Of a stretch of 64,000 nucleotides of DNA, positions 11,040 to 23,700 are shown in pieces. The translations under genes and the position numbers were made by a program. Each line of letters opens with the position of its first letter. The stretch's first letter is position 1. The stretch is from Chelonoidis abingdonii (lineage: Eukaryota; Chordata; Testudines; Testudinidae). The stretch lies in contig NC_133774.1 in NCBI RefSeq assembly GCF_003597395.2, positions 34,517,858 through 34,581,857 of the forward strand, read 5' to 3'. The notes under the pieces are model-generated. The model did no database searches. It was not told the origin of the DNA and saw only the letters and a program-made list of their open reading frames with translations.

Positions 11040-12385
11040 GGAATTGTAATACCAAATCAGAAATGAGGTCCATCTAGTCCAGTATTTTTCTCCAACAGCA
11101 GCCAGCACTATATGCTTCAGAGGGTGTAAGAACTCCACAGCATCAGACAATCTGCCTCCCATTCGGTCTCATCCTGAGCTCTAATAGAGATCGGCTTAAA
11201 CCTTGAAGCATGAGGTTTAATAAACCTCTCAGAATTTTTGCTATTCCTTATGATAACTCTGGAGATTCTGATCTGTATAAACATCCAATCCCTTTTTGAA
11301 TCCTGCTAAATTCTTGGCCTCAGTGATCTAGACTAACACGGCTACCCCTCTGATACTTGACCTCAATGACTTTCAAGAGCAGAGAGTTTCAGTCTAATTA
11401 TGTGTTGCATGAAAAAATATTTCTTTTTATCAGTTCTGAATTTGCCACTTTTTTATTTCATTAGATGTTCCCTTGCTTTCGTGTTAGGAGACAGGGAGAA
11501 ATGAAGCACTGTTCATTATTTTATATACTTCTAGCATGTCTCCTCTGATTTATCTCAGTTCTAAATTAAATAATTCCATTCATTTCAATCTCTCTTCCTG
11601 AGTTTTTCCATGCCTCTTAGTCATTCTCATCACCCTTCTCTGCACCATTGATGTATATAAAGGGATTAAAATACTTTCTCTATTGTTCTTCCCCACCCCC
11701 CCAACCATTCCTTATGCAACCTAACGTCATTTGCATTTTTGACTGCAGCTACACATTGAGCAGATGTCTACAGTGATACGCAGCATCCTTTCCTGAGTTG
11801 ATACATTTAAGTTCGAACCTTCTAAGGTGCAGTAGTTTACATTGTCTCCTGCACTGGTATGACTTTGATTTGTCAACATTAAAACTCCCATTTGCCATCA
11901 TGTTGCCCATTCATCTACCATGTTGAGGTCTCTGTGAAGTTCCTCATAGTCCCCTCTGGTCTTGATCTAACCTAAATAACTTTGCGTCATTTGCAAATAT
12001 TGCCACCTCACTAGTCACCCTACCTTTTCCAGGGTCTTAATATAGTAATCAACACTGGACCTAGTACAGAACCTTGAGGCACCCAACTATTCACTTTTTG
12101 CTATGATGAAAATGACCTTTTAATCCTTTTTGTCTTCTAGCCAGTTTTTGATAGATGACATTACTTCACCATGACTTCTTAGCTTCTCTAATAGTTGTTT
12201 CTGAGGGATCTTGTTAAAAGTCTTTTGATACATCTAAATAAATTGTCAAGTGGTTTTTCTTTATCTACTACTTTAACGATGTATTCTAAGAGATTAATGA
12301 GACATTATTTTCCATAGCAGAAACCCTGTTGGCTATTTTTTCCAATACTACTGTTTAAAAAATGCCTCAATTCTGCAGCTTGTTC
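11040..12385 (-). mobile_element. Old CR1 LINE fragment
   Basis: Antisense CR1 recognised from its order of landmarks. It runs from the 3'-end text 'ggtccatctagtccagta' (11070) through the coding complement around 11700-12350, including 'gcatttttgactgcagct', 'catttgccatcatgttgcc' and 'gtacagaaccttgaggcacc'. It is far more diverged than the CR1 at 31345-33385 and has no long open frame. A 32-bp foreign insertion lies at 11327-11358. Confidence 0.7.
11327..11358 (+). mobile_element. 32-bp insertion of a Penelope-like 3' terminus
   Basis: The stretch contains 'gactaacacggctacccc' and 'tctgatactt', the extreme 3' end of the Penelope-like tail. It is flanked by ggcctcagtga (11316-11326) and gacctcaatga (11359-11369), an 11-bp imperfect duplication with two mismatches. 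The host CR1 reads through if one copy and the insert are removed. Confidence 0.65.
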
Positions 12386-12404
12386 TATATATATATATAT
12401 ATAT
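12386..12404. repeat. (AT)n microsatellite
   Basis: About nine perfect AT units directly at the end of the CR1 fragment. Confidence 0.9.
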
Positions 12405-12729
12405 GCATAATGTAGCACTGTATTCACAGCGAGAGAACCAAGACATTTAGAAAATAAAAACCAACTTCTACTAACCCTGCTTTTTATTCACAGAGAAGTT
12501 CTTATGTGAATGTAGTTAATATAGTTTATCTTGCTTCTTCCAACAAAACGGCTTTCAACCTGTAGACTGCTGGGGAAGTCTGCAGACTATGTTTAAGACT
12601 CCCAAAGGGATCCCATCTCCATTTGAAAAGTTTTAGGGGTTCACATATGAAAAAAGATTGAAAACTAATGTTCTAGCAGGCACAATGTTGCTTTTTAACA
12701 TTTCCCAAGACATAGTTTAATCTTTCTGT

Positions 12730-12800
12730 CATAGATTTCCAGGCCAGAAGAGACCAGTGTGATCATGTCATCTGACTGCCTGTATAACATAAGTCATAAA
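12730..12800 (-). mobile_element. CR1 3'-end fragment
   Basis: The text 'gtcatagatttccaggccag' followed by 'gatcatgtcatctgactgcc' is the antisense of a common sauropsid CR1 3' end. A related copy lies at 40005-40450. Only the terminus remains. Confidence 0.55.
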
Positions 12801-12849
12801 TCTAGCTTCATATTTACCTTAGTCTTCAAATTTGGCTTGTTGTGGGGAC

Positions 12850-13065
12850 TGTAATATTGGCAGCTCATGGGAGCCCAACAACTACACTCAGGAGCCTTGG
12901 GTTCTCTGCCACTGAACTACTGAATAACTTTTTTGACAAATCACTTCTCTGCACCTCAGTTTCCCCATCTGTGAAATAGGAGTATTGATACTAACCTCCT
13001 TTGTAAAGTGCTTTGAGAGCTATTGATACTAAGCGCTGTATAAAATGTAGGTATTGTTACTAATC
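12850..13065 (+). mobile_element. MIR-type SINE
   Basis: Contains the core 'cctcagtttccccatctgtg' followed by 'aaataggagtattgatacta' and the 3' 'gtaaagtgctttgagagc'. This is the conserved half of MIR/CORE-SINEs. Confidence 0.75.
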
Positions 13066-13099
13066 TCTATTAAATGGAAGAGCCTGCCAGTGGCCATGC

Positions 13100-14123
13100 T
13101 TGTGTGCCCGACTAACCCAGCCGTTACTCTAGCTTTGTGCCAAAGGGAAGTGGAACAGAGCAAGGCCGTGCACCCGGGCAGGCCGGCTCTCTAGCAGGGC
13201 GAGAGATGCTCCCTTCACCAGGTACCACAGCCCTCGCACGGCCCCCGGGGCCAGCACTGCTCAGGGGCAGGAGGCAGTAGGGCGGCGGCTGCGCTCGGGG
13301 CACGGTGGGCTGGGAGCAGGCGGGGGGACGTGCTGGGTCAGGCGCCGCGTGGCCGGCAAGCGCAGCCCCCCTCAGAACAGCGGTGCTAGAGCCATGTGCA
13401 CCGCCCTGACGTCGCTTCTGTCTGTGCCGCGACCACCGCCCCTGCCTCGCTAGCAGCCAAACCCAGCCCCGAACGTCCACCCGAGCCCTGGCCCCGAGCA
13501 ATCTCCCGCTGTCCTGGGCACATTCCGCGCATGCGCTACAAGGGGGGGGGGGGGAGAGAATGCAATCAGCGTCGGCGACGCCGGCATTTCTGTGCGCATG
13601 CGTGATTAGGGTTCGCCGCCGGCTCCCTGAGCCAGTTTACGTAAGTGCGCCGGAAGTAGACAACGTCTTTGCTCCGAGTTGGCAGTGTACGCATGCGCTA
13701 TGGGAAGGAGCTGCCTAGCTGGCGCGTATGCGAGGGGGACGGTGCTGTCGCCGGGCTGCTTCCGACTGTGCCTTGTCCTGTCCCCAGCCAGTGCGCAGGC
13801 GCGTCTCGGTGTCGCCGCCGCCGCTGACGACTGACTGTGGAGTGTCGTCAAGCGCCGCTCGGATCAGCGAGGTCAGTGGAGCGGTCAGCCCGTTAGCGTG
13901 AGGGGGTCCGGTGGCAGGCAGCGCCTCTGCCAGGGCCTAGAGCCGGCTGGCACCGTCCCACGTGTCCCCTCCGAGAGGCTTCTGCCCCCGTCCCCTTCCC
14001 GCCGAGAGTACGCAGGGTCCCCAGGCCGTGTGAGGCCCCAGGCGTGGGCTGAGGAGCCAGCGCCTGCCCCGAGAGCGGGGTGCCGTGCTGTCACGTTTCC
14101 CGGGCAGGCCGGGCAGCGGCAGG
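13100..14123 (+). promoter_or_regulatory. PELO: CpG island and TATA-less PELO promoter with NRF1-like and ETS motifs
   Basis: Dense CpG starts near 13130 and extends into the first coding exon. NRF1-like palindromes occur at 13526-13537 (cgcgcatgcgct), 13593-13604 (tgcgcatgcgtg) and 13688-13700 (tacgcatgcgcta), with weaker forms near 13721-13732 and 13792-13803. An ETS-type CCGGAAGT is at 13650-13657. No TATA box is evident. This is a typical housekeeping promoter, and its position inside ITGA1 intron 1 shows that PELO can be transcribed independently of ITGA1. The exact start and any 5' leader splicing cannot be fixed from sequence. Confidence 0.7.
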
Positions 14124-14849
14124 ATGAAGCTGGTGAGGAAGGACATCGAGAAGGATAACACAGGGCAGGTGACACTGATCCCCGAGGATCCCGAGGACAT
14201 ATGGCACACCTACAATCTGCTGCAGGTGGGCGACAGCCTGCGGGCATCCACCATCCGCAAGGTGCAGACCGAGTCCTCCACAGGCAGCGTGGGCAGCAAC
14301 CGCATCCGCACCACCCTCACCCTCTGCGTGGAGACCATCGACTTTGACTCACAGGCCTGCCAGCTGCGGGTCAAGGGGACCAACATCCAGGAGAATGAGT
14401 ACGTCAAGATGGGAGCCTACCACACCATTGAGCTGGAGCCCAATCGCCAGTTCACGCTAGCCAAGAAGCAGTGGGACAGTGTGGTGTTGGAGCGCATTGA
14501 GCAGGCTTGTGACCCAAGCTGGAGCGCTGATGTGGCAGCAGTGGTCATGCAGGAGGGTCTGGCTCATATCTGTCTTGTTACTCCCAGCATGACACTGACC
14601 CGGGCCAAGATTGAAGTGAACATCCCCAGAAAACGAAAGGGTAATTGCAGTCAACATGACCGAGCGCTGGAGAGATTCTATGAGCAGGTGGTGCAGGCAA
14701 TTCAGCGTCATATCAACTTTGAGATTGTGAAATGTGTTCTGGTGGCCAGCCCGGGGTTCGTAAGAGAACAGTTCTGTGATTACATGTTCCAGCAGGCAGT
14801 CAAGACTGACAACAAGCTGCTGCTAGAGAACCGGTCAAAATTCCTTCAG
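14124..14849 (+). CDS. PELO: Pelota mRNA surveillance and ribosome rescue factor, coding exon A
   Basis: Encodes residues 1-242 of pelota (yeast Dom34). With HBS1L, pelota enters the A site of stalled ribosomes in no-go and non-stop decay and, with ABCE1, splits them. It starts MKLVRKDIEKDNTGQVTLIP; the ATG at 14124 has A at -3. Residues 1 to about 130 form the eRF1_1-type N domain (DIWHTYNLLQVGD, TESSTGSVGSNR). From about 136 begins the eRF1_2-like central domain (SADVAAVVMQEGLAHICLVT, RKRKGNC). As in the family there is no GGQ hydrolysis motif. The exon ends CAG|gtaaag at 14849, phase 0, and joins 16905. The frame is intact with no stops. The gene sits on the same strand within ITGA1 intron 1. 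Confidence 0.95.
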
Positions 14850-14929
14850 GTAAAGTAGATAAGTAACCCTTAAATCAGGAAATCCAAAAAGAGTGAAGAG
14901 TGATACAATATGACAAAAAGGTGTTATAA

Positions 14930-15085
14930 GTAAAATGATATTAACACAAAGAAAACTTGGGCTGAACATCAAGAGAAATGTATTTTTGGTGGGATCTTAA
15001 ATGATTGGCTAGTAAGGAATGTAGGTGTCCTTTCATTTGGGACATTTAAATCTAGACTAGATAAAGCAGTAGGTAATTAAATGAA
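14930..15085 (+). mobile_element. CR1 3'-proximal fragment in the PELO intron
   Basis: The text 'catttgggacatttaaatc' followed by 'tagactagataaagcagtagg' matches the 3' coding-proximal end of CR1. It is very short and diverged. Confidence 0.4.
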
Positions 15086-15209
15086 ACCCCCTCTCCCCTC
15101 CGAAAAATATAAACAAACAAAAAACAAAAAACTTGATAGTGGCTCATTAAGATGGCAGAAACTACAACAGTTGGGAAATTACATGAATGTCAGCTCAGTC
15201 CTGTTGTTT

Positions 15210-15970
15210 CAGGCCCTACCAAAGTCCGGGTCCATTTTGGTCAATTTCACGGTCATAGGATTTTAAAAATAATAAACTTCATTATTTCAGCTATTTAAAT
15301 CTGAAATTTCACAGCATTCTAATTGTAGGCGTCCTGAACCAAAAAAGAGTTGGGGGAGTGTCGCAAAGTTATTCTAGGGGAGGTTGCAGTATTACTACTC
15401 AACTTTTGCAGTGCTGCTGCTGGTGGTACTGCCTTCAGAGGTAGGCAGCTGGAGAGCAGCAGCTGCTGTCCAGGAGCTCAGCTCTGAAGGCAGAGCTGCT
15501 GCCAGCAGCAGAGCAGAAGTAAGGATTGCACGGTATGGTATTGCCACCCTTATTTCTGCACTGCTGCCTGCAGAGCTGGGACCTCAGTCAACAGCTGCCA
15601 CTCTCTGGCCATCCAGCTCTGAAGGCAGTAGCACAGAAGTAAGGGTGGTATGGTATGGTTTTGGTATGCCATCCTTATTTCTGTGCTGCCTTCAGAGCGG
15701 AGCGCCCAGCCACCAGCTGCCACTCTCCAGCCACCCAACTCTGAAAGTAGCGCAGAAGTAAGGGTGCCAATACCACCCCCCCCCATAGCCTTGCAAGCCC
15801 CCTACAACTCTCTTTTGGGCCAGGACCCTCAATTTGAGAAACGCTTGTCTCCCCCGTGAAATCTATATAGTGTAAGGTAAAAGCACACAAAATACCAGTA
15901 TTCACAGTGGGAGTCCAGATTTCACAGTCCGTGACGCATTTTTCAAGGCTGTGAATTTGGTAGAGCCCTA
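15210..15970. mobile_element. Non-autonomous hAT-like element, copy 1
   Basis: Its ends are CAGGCCCTACCAAA and, reversed, the complement of TTTGGTAGAGCCCTA, giving imperfect terminal inverted repeats. It belongs to the same family as 24166-24914: both share the subterminal 'ctatttaaatctgaaatttc' and the internal blocks built on 'gctctgaaggcag'. Open frames at 15384-15761 and nearby are translations of these internal repeats. No clear target duplication was found here. It lies in the PELO intron between its two coding exons. Confidence 0.65.
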
Positions 15971-16904
15971 ATCATGTGTGTTTAATGACAGATTTAATGC
16001 TGCTGTAAAAAATGCAAACAAAAACATACCTGTAACTGGCGGGACTGAGTTTACATTGCTGTTGAAAACTTTAATATTTGTTTCTCTTGGTTTGGTTGTC
16101 TGCATGACCTTAAGATTTCATTTACTGATTATTTTTCATCTGACTTCTTGGGTATTTTTTAAAGGCGAATGGAAAAAAAAATAAGAAAAGACAGATCTTA
16201 TTGGCTTCCTGAGTTTACTACTTCTGGCTTCCCAGATTAAGCAGGTCTTTAGTCCAAAATCAAGCTTCCAAGCCTTTGGAGATCCCAATGCGTTAAAAAT
16301 AGATTCAGAAGTATGAAACCGGCATTTGTTTTATCTCAGTGTTTTAACATGGATATGTACCAGGTTTTTTCTGACTTTTAGTGATGATCACCGTGTGGAG
16401 CAGGGTCCAATCACTACTGAAAAGTGCACACTTCCTACATGTGCAGCATGTGCAATGCATGCCTCTTCTGAAGCATATATCTGTAGCCTTAGCAGGTTTT
16501 TCTTTTCTAAACAGTTGGTATATTGTTTCAGAGATGTAACTTTAGAGAGAAAAACAACCCAGCTTTCTTTTTTTTTTCTTTTTTCTTTTCAAATGTAGCA
16601 AAAGCACTAGTTCCTATTGAGGATTACTCTGATATCTAGTTTCAGATGTATTTTGCTCTAGGCCAGTGCTCTAAATCCCAGCACGTTTAAAGCAAATCTT
16701 GAATGATAGAAACATTTTTTTCTATCCTTGCTAAATTTAAAGGTAGCTGAAGGGATTTTGTTCAATATTTATGAAAAAAAATCACCTTGAGAAAGAGACT
16801 GACGATCGAAAATTTCAGTTCACAAGTGAAACATATAAGACTAAATAATCAGCATGGACTAAATGATCCATTTTTTCTTCTATCTATAACATTTATTATT
16901 GTAG

Positions 16905-17336
16905 GTCCACTCCTCCTCCGGACATAAGTATGCGCTGAAGGAAGCTCTTTGTGACCCAGCTGTGGCCAGCCGTCTCTCTGACACAAAAGCAGCTGGTGAG
17001 GTCAAAGCCTTAGATGACTTCTACAAGATGCTGCAACATGAGCCTGACCGGGCTTTTTATGGCCTCAAACATGTGGAAAAAGCCAATGAGGCCATGGCCA
17101 TTGATATCCTGTTGATCAGTGATGAGCTTTTCAGGCACCAGGATGTGGCTTGTCGCAGCCGATATGTGCGGCTGGTAGATAGTGTGCGGGAGAACATGGG
17201 CACAGTGCGCATATTCTCCAGTCTCCATGTGTCTGGGGAGCAGCTCGGCCAGCTGACAGGGGTAGCAGCTATCCTGCGTTTTCCTGTTGCTGAGCTCTCT
17301 GACCAAGAGGAGGAATCCAGTTCTGAAGAGGATTGA
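16905..17336 (+). CDS. PELO: Pelota mRNA surveillance and ribosome rescue factor, coding exon B
   Basis: Encodes residues 243-385 and the TGA stop at 17334-17336. The acceptor is attgtag|GTC, and the peptide resumes [20 protein letters not shown]. It completes the central domain and supplies the eRF1_3-like C domain (about residues 270-370: [49 protein letters not shown]). The acidic serine-rich tail is [11 protein letters not shown]. Together with 14124-14849 it gives 385 residues, equal to the human protein length I recall, and the sequence is close throughout. The intron between the exons is 2055 bases and carries the hAT-like element at 15210-15970. Confidence 0.95.
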   Translation, partial: VHSSSGHKYALKEALCDPAVASRLSDTKAAGEVKALDDFYKMLQHEPDRAFYGLKHVEKANEAMAIDILLISDELFRHQDVACRSRYVRLVDSVRENMGTVRIFSSLHVSGEQLGQLTGVAAILRFPVAELSDQEEESSSEED

Positions 17337-17712
17337 TGACAATGGCTCACTCCACCCTTCCCTCATAGCATAGTAAGACTAAAATGACAGTCACGGCACT
17401 TCCTTTCCAAATACTGCAAGCAGATGTGCCGTGGCATGCAATTTAACATTTTGAGAACGATATTTTTGAAGGTGTCTGGTTTTGTTCAATATGCTCTACT
17501 GGATAGCCATATGTATTTGCACTTGCTGTGGTAATGATGATGATGGGTATGCTACAGGTTGGGATTGACCATTGTTTGTATAAACTACACTCTGGATCTC
17601 CAAGAGCATAACAAACATATAAAAGTCTCTGATTTGGTTCCTGAAAGTTGCTGATTAGGTATTTTAAAGAAGATGAGTTTCTTTGCCTTTTGGTGAATGT
17701 ACAAAAAAGGAT

Positions 17713-17718
17713 AATAAA
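17713..17718 (+). other. PELO: Candidate PELO polyadenylation signal
   Basis: AATAAA about 377 bases after the stop codon, followed by an A-rich stretch. Other AATAAA motifs lie near 19700, so a longer 3' end is possible. Confidence 0.4.
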
Positions 17719-17719
17719 T

Positions 17720-20700
17720 TAAGGGGGAAAAAAACACTAAAATGTCACATTTTTCTGCTTTAAATTATGTGCTTGCAAACAGTACTGCAAAGTACGGAAA
17801 GCAACGTGTTAGGTATCATATTATAAAGTATACTGATACTTTTGAATGAGCTATCCAAGGCTCACCCATCTGAATGGCTATGTTGACAACTTGGTCAGGA
17901 ACCCAGAGGTTATACCCTACTGATGTAAAAAGGAGTAGATTATAGTAGGGATGGGAAGAATACCAGATGTGGATCTGTCTTTGTCGTGAGTCCAGCCATT
18001 TGGCTCAATTTGGCAATATTTAATACCGTTCTATCAGAAATGGAAACTTTAAAAAAAAAAAAAAAATACCGTGAATTGACAGTATCCCTTTAGACATGAT
18101 GGCAACTGGAGGCCGAGGTGTGAAGCTGTATGTGCCATGCTTTTAGCTTTTCTTTAAATGCACTACCTCAGATCCCTGTCATGTGAGCTTCAGAAAGTTG
18201 TACTATATGCTGATTTATATGCTATAATTCAGATGCTCCAGCTTTAAATTAACTGTTTTCTAATGAATCAGTGTTAGGATAATTTGGGCCTGATGCTGCA
18301 AGCCCTTACTTGCATGAGTAAGGTGTGCAGAATTAAGTCCATAGTTTCCCTAGGAATCCTTTTGGCAGTTGATAAATGGCTTGCATTACAGTCTCATAAT
18401 CTGGTATTCTCATGTAGATGTTTTTAAAAACAGGTGTGTACAGTACAGTTCCTCTTGGAAATAGAAGATCTAATTAGAGGCAGGATTTTGGCCTTTTTGA
18501 AGGTAGTGATGGTTAGAAAATTAACTTAGTTATTTCCCAATTTTATTTAATCTATTTATCCATATTTATTAAAAGTGCTCAGAACTGAGGTGATCAAATG
18601 GTAATCCAATATTTCCTGGAGTTTATAGTTTTTAAAAAAAGTTTAGCTGGGGGAGAGCAGGGGGGATAAGGAGGGGGAATCTTCAGAATCTGAAACACAA
18701 TTAAGGTGGTGTTTGGGGCGAGGTGGGGCGGTGGTGGTAGTGTCGAGTAATAATGTAATTTTTACATATAAATAATCCAGTTTTTATCAGGATGTCAGGC
18801 AAGGCATGGTCGCAAATTTAGATTTTTTTGTTTTTGTTCTTTAAATACTAACTGTTAAAACTCAAGTTGGGGCAGCCCTTGAGTTATAACTTGAATTAAC
18901 TTTTCAGTGAGTTGCAATGGTCCACTTTGGAAATCTGATTATAGAGATCTTGGCCTTAGAGCCCAATCATGCAAGGTCTTGAATGCCTTCAACTCCTATT
19001 GAATGTTTATCTGTTTGAGGAATTATAAGTAATCACTGAAATTTTCTCTAACAATTAGCACTGTTTCACTAAAAAAAAAAAAGGGGGGGGGATGGGGGCA
19101 TTCTTGTTGAAAGGCTGTAGTTTATCTGGCAAGATCTTGAGCTGCTAGCAAGGGTTGAAATGTCCTCAGCTTACATTAAAGTCAATGTGATTTGACAGAT
19201 ACTCAGCACATGGCAGAACCAAGTTGCAATAAATAGTCTTACATCTGACACGTTAGTTTTATAGCACTAAATAGTTTCACTGTGTCTAAATATGGCATAA
19301 GTATTTTCTCCCTTGAGTTTGCTGTATTAGGCCTATATGTTGGTAAGCAAACATCAGTGGTGGTTGTTAAATATTGCGATAATTTTCAGGATAACACTAT
19401 TTATAATTAAGACCAGACTGCAGCACTGAGCTTGTATTTGGCATGGATAGCTTAAAATATCTTTGCATTGGTATAATTTGTTAAATTATGCTATCCCAGA
19501 TTGTGGTACAGAAGGGCTTGCTGGTTGTTTGTGTCATGCGTGAAAAAATGAGTGAATTTAAAAAAAATTAAGGGGTACTAAATTTTTTAGCCTTTTGTAA
19601 TACATGAAAGGTACAAAGTCAAAGTACTGCAATTCCACACTTCTTATACTATGTGCCTCTAAGTGTGACATGTACTGTATTGTCAAATACAGCTCTTCAA
19701 ATAAATAACCAATATATCGGTTTTTTGGAAAGGTATAATTCTCAGAAGTGTGAGAACTTATTTTTGCAGTTCAGTAACACTTTATAGTGGTTTTGTTTCT
19801 CTACAATATTTCTGTTTGTTTAGAATTGGAGTTCTGCAGTGAATGAAATTTATAAAAATATAGATTTTTCTTTTAACTATTATTGCAGTGCCACTAGTTT
19901 ACTGAAAGAAATACAGACTTCCTGAAAACAAGACACCTGTAAATTTGTTCATAAACACTTTTTGCAGTGTAATCAAACCCATAAACGATACAAAAGTAAC
20001 ATGTGGAAAAATGCATCAGGTTTCAGGAGAAAGTGTATGGAATCATCCTCCAAGTAGATGCACTAATGCAGACCCCCTTCACTTGACAGAGTTCCATTGA
20101 AGCTGATACCTTTGTAGTTAGAGGTATTTGATGAAGAGTTCTTTCCATATTGGCACATGTACTTGCAAAGTTAAGGCTTTAAACTTTTATATAAACCATA
20201 TACAGGGATACTTCATCCACCACTGGAAGTCAGCAAGTGTTAAACAACACAGCAGTATTACACTACAGCTTAGGACAGGACATGAGTACCTTTTCTAGCC
20301 AAAACTGCAATGGAAGTAGAGATCCCTGAGCTTGGATTGGCCCAACATGGAGAGCCCCATCCTAAACTTATGCCTTTGGGTTTTCAGCAGTCACAAAGAG
20401 GACCTCAGTATTGCCTTTCTGAAAGAAAGATGAGAAGTATAGACTTACATTAACTCTGTATAATACGGTTTATGCTGTGGTTACCTTATTGATCTCTCCT
20501 TTCCTCGGATCAGCTGTGACACTTCTGAAGTATATAGGACTTAACATAGAGGAGCTGGCTCTAGCATGCCTGCTTCTAGGATTGGCATGTTGTGACCTGG
20601 CCTATGCTTAACATTAAGCCTGTCAGTAGTTCTGTTTATTTTGATCCAGCAACCCCTGTTCCTGGACTGAATAATTCACTTGGGAAAAACCACTGCTGAT

Positions 20701-23700
20701 CTCAACATGCAAGTGTTGTGGGATTTTCAATAAGAAATTGATCATAAAAATATAATATGATCAGCAACTGAAAAATAAATCCACTTGATTATATATCTTA
20801 TTTTATTTGCTTTGTAACAACTGTTTTAGAGAAGAACATGATTAACACTGACAATCATTTATATTTTTATTTAGCTTTGAGCAGTTTTTTTTCTCATTTA
20901 GGCCATTCAAATAAAATGCTATTAATTATAGACATATAAAGGTTATTTTACTAAACTTAAAACACATTTATAGAGCAGTATTACTCAGACATCAGTGGTT
21001 CAGGAACCAAATTAGCAATCAACATTACCCAAAAGAGCCATTCTAGTGTGATTTCATTATATAATTTATATTTATATATAAAAAATACACACACAGCAAA
21101 ATGAGTAAGTATTTTATCAACTACAATTGGTTAGTAACATAGTAAAAGCATCCTGATTGGTTAATAACTTAGAATGGTTAATAATTAAATCACACTGTGT
21201 TTTAATGCATCTCCTGTAGCTCTTTGCAACACATATTAAAGAGCCACTTGCAACTCTTGAGCCTCAGTCTGAACCCTCTAATTTGAAACATCCATTTAAA
21301 AGGTAGATACTAAATTTAGACACAGTGGTAGTGGACTCAGGGATTCATGATAGTGAGCCTTGAAATGTAAAACTTGTTTTGTCAGTTCCTTTTGTTACAG
21401 CAACACTGATTAAATAGAAACCATGTAATGATATTAAGGATTATATTTTATTGTTGTATTCTTGGGTCTGACACCCTCCAAAAAAACCCATAAGTCCTAG
21501 GTTTGGAGCAAACAGGATAGTACCAACTCCACTTATTTTTAACTGTTGAAAATATAGATGGACATATGAATTTTTTCTTCATAATTTGTTAATTAGCATA
21601 TATTTGACATTTTGTTCTGTTACTTTGAACTATACATAATGAAAATGTAACCTACTTATAAAAAGTGAACATATGCAAGTAGGCTTTTAATATTCACTTT
21701 TGAATTAGCTCAACTAGACCACTGTTTACATAACTAAAGTTTTCATATTTCTAGCTATGCTTTCTTAAACAGAAATGGCACAAGTTACTTCAGTTTTAGA
21801 AGGAAAAATATATCAAATGTCAAATAGCAAAAAGGATTAAGCTACTGTTCCTCTTATCCCCAGTCTGTCCTCTGCAAAGCATGGACTATTCCTTACACAA
21901 AATATTTCTGAAAGTAATTTTCAAAACAATGAAATTCTTGAAAAGGGCTTACTGAGAAATCTGAGTTACTTTGGGGATGTAGTTTTCAAAAATGTAAGGG
22001 AAAGATTTAGAAATACACAGCTTTCATACTTTTGAGGTAGATTCAAACAAACATGAATTTGGAAGATCATTTTTATATAAAGATCTCTAAAGATAGTGAA
22101 ACATTTTATTGTATAATAAAGTGAATATTTTGAGGTGTGCCATTTAGATAATAGGTTTTTCTGAGAGGGAATAACTTCAGTATAATTGGTTCCACAGCAC
22201 CTGTAATTCTCTGATTACTTCCACAGCTTGTTGAAGATGATTGTCACATTCAAATTTTGTGTAGAAAAGTAACTTTATTAAAACCTATAGAACTGTTAAC
22301 ATGGAAATCCTGATTAAGGAAATCTTTATTCAGTGAGGACTGAAGTAAAGAAAATGCCAATCATGTTAGGTCTTCCAAGTACTATATTAGGGTCTAAATT
22401 CAAGCTCCAGGTTGAGACTTTTGTTTTCTGAGCAAAGAAGGAATAAACACAGGCTAGAGAGCTCCTAGTCTGACACTTGCATAAAGAATTGCTCAATGAA
22501 TAATGTTTAATGCTGCCAGGTTTTTTGTTTTTGACTTATCTGGTGTTCAATGGCTCTGATTTTAAGATAATGGCCACTTGTATTATATGAACTATAAAAG
22601 GAATGAAAATCTCTTAAACACAAAGCTAACCAGTAGTGCGAACTCTTTCAACTGACTGAATTAGAAATATCATGAAGTAAAGTTGTTTTGTAGTCTCTTA
22701 ATGTAAAACAGAATGTTAAGAAAAAAATATTAAATTCTTTCCTCATTGTGCCATTGTTCAAAAATTATTGCCCTTCCCCATTGCAGCTGAGGACTGTAGA
22801 AGGTAGGGGAGTTGATCTCCCTAGTACTGCCGGAGTTGATCTCCTTAGTACTGTCAGCTTCTGGCTGATCCCAACTGTCAAATTTAGTTCTGAACAAGTA
22901 TTGGCCCCTGATTTTTTTGTCATTCGCTTTGAAAATTCTGCACAAAATATAGCTGCTGCCATAAAGCTCGAATAAATTAATCATACAGTGTAGAAATACT
23001 TAAGTTTGTGGGCTGGAAAAATGTTCAACTGACTTTTTACTGGAAGAACTTTAAAGCAAACAACATATATATTGCTGCAAGAATATGTAATGTTTTCACA
23101 TGAAAGACAAATTTAATTAAGTCTTTCAGGGAAGCATTAACCTTCAGAAAGCTGGCACTTCTATTTGCCAGCCAAAAGAATGTTTAGGGGGAAGTTTCTT
23201 TTTTTAATGTGTATTTCTGCATGCCTCAAATGTTCAACTTTTGTGTGTAGAAAAGATTTGATTTGTAAGGTGTTAAACACTATTTCCTTTTTCTTTTTTG
23301 TGTGCCTTAGGAAAAATTTGGCAGCCTGCCAAAATCACAGAACACTCTCTAGACTAGGCTAACATTATCATATTAGTAGGCAATACTGCTGAAAACACCT
23401 GTGAGCTGCCCCAGCTGCTTTTGGCAAGAGGAGAGGGGCGTAGGAAGGGGTATCACATGGAGCAGGACTTCCTCAAACTCCCAAGATAGCAAAATCCAAG
23501 CTGGGCTCCCATATTATATGGAGCCAGCAGCCCTTTACCTCTTGTGAGAGAGTTCCACATGGGATAGAAGGTTCCACTTCCTAGGGTGTGGGGGGTGGCG
23601 GCGAGGGGGTGGGAGTACGTCAGCTATCTTTTGGACATAGCACATAGTTCCCATCCTCTATCTTGGGTAACAGGCTGCTGCCAGTTAACGTGGTTAGTCC

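Noticed and set aside
13124..13501. 125-codon minus-strand frame upstream of PELO, candidate divergent gene
   Set aside because: CpG-island sequence gives open frames on both strands; the peptide is arginine- and alanine-rich with no family resemblance. A divergent non-coding transcript is still possible.
14085..14123. In-frame extension of PELO upstream of 14124
   Set aside because: The frame is open, but the codon at 14085 is GTG, not ATG, and the peptide before MKLVRKD has no counterpart in pelota proteins.
20985..21270. Possible hAT element with 'cagtggttcagg' start and 'cttgagcctcagtctga' end
   Set aside because: Ends do not pair convincingly and no 8-bp duplication was found, so it is mentioned only in the region note.
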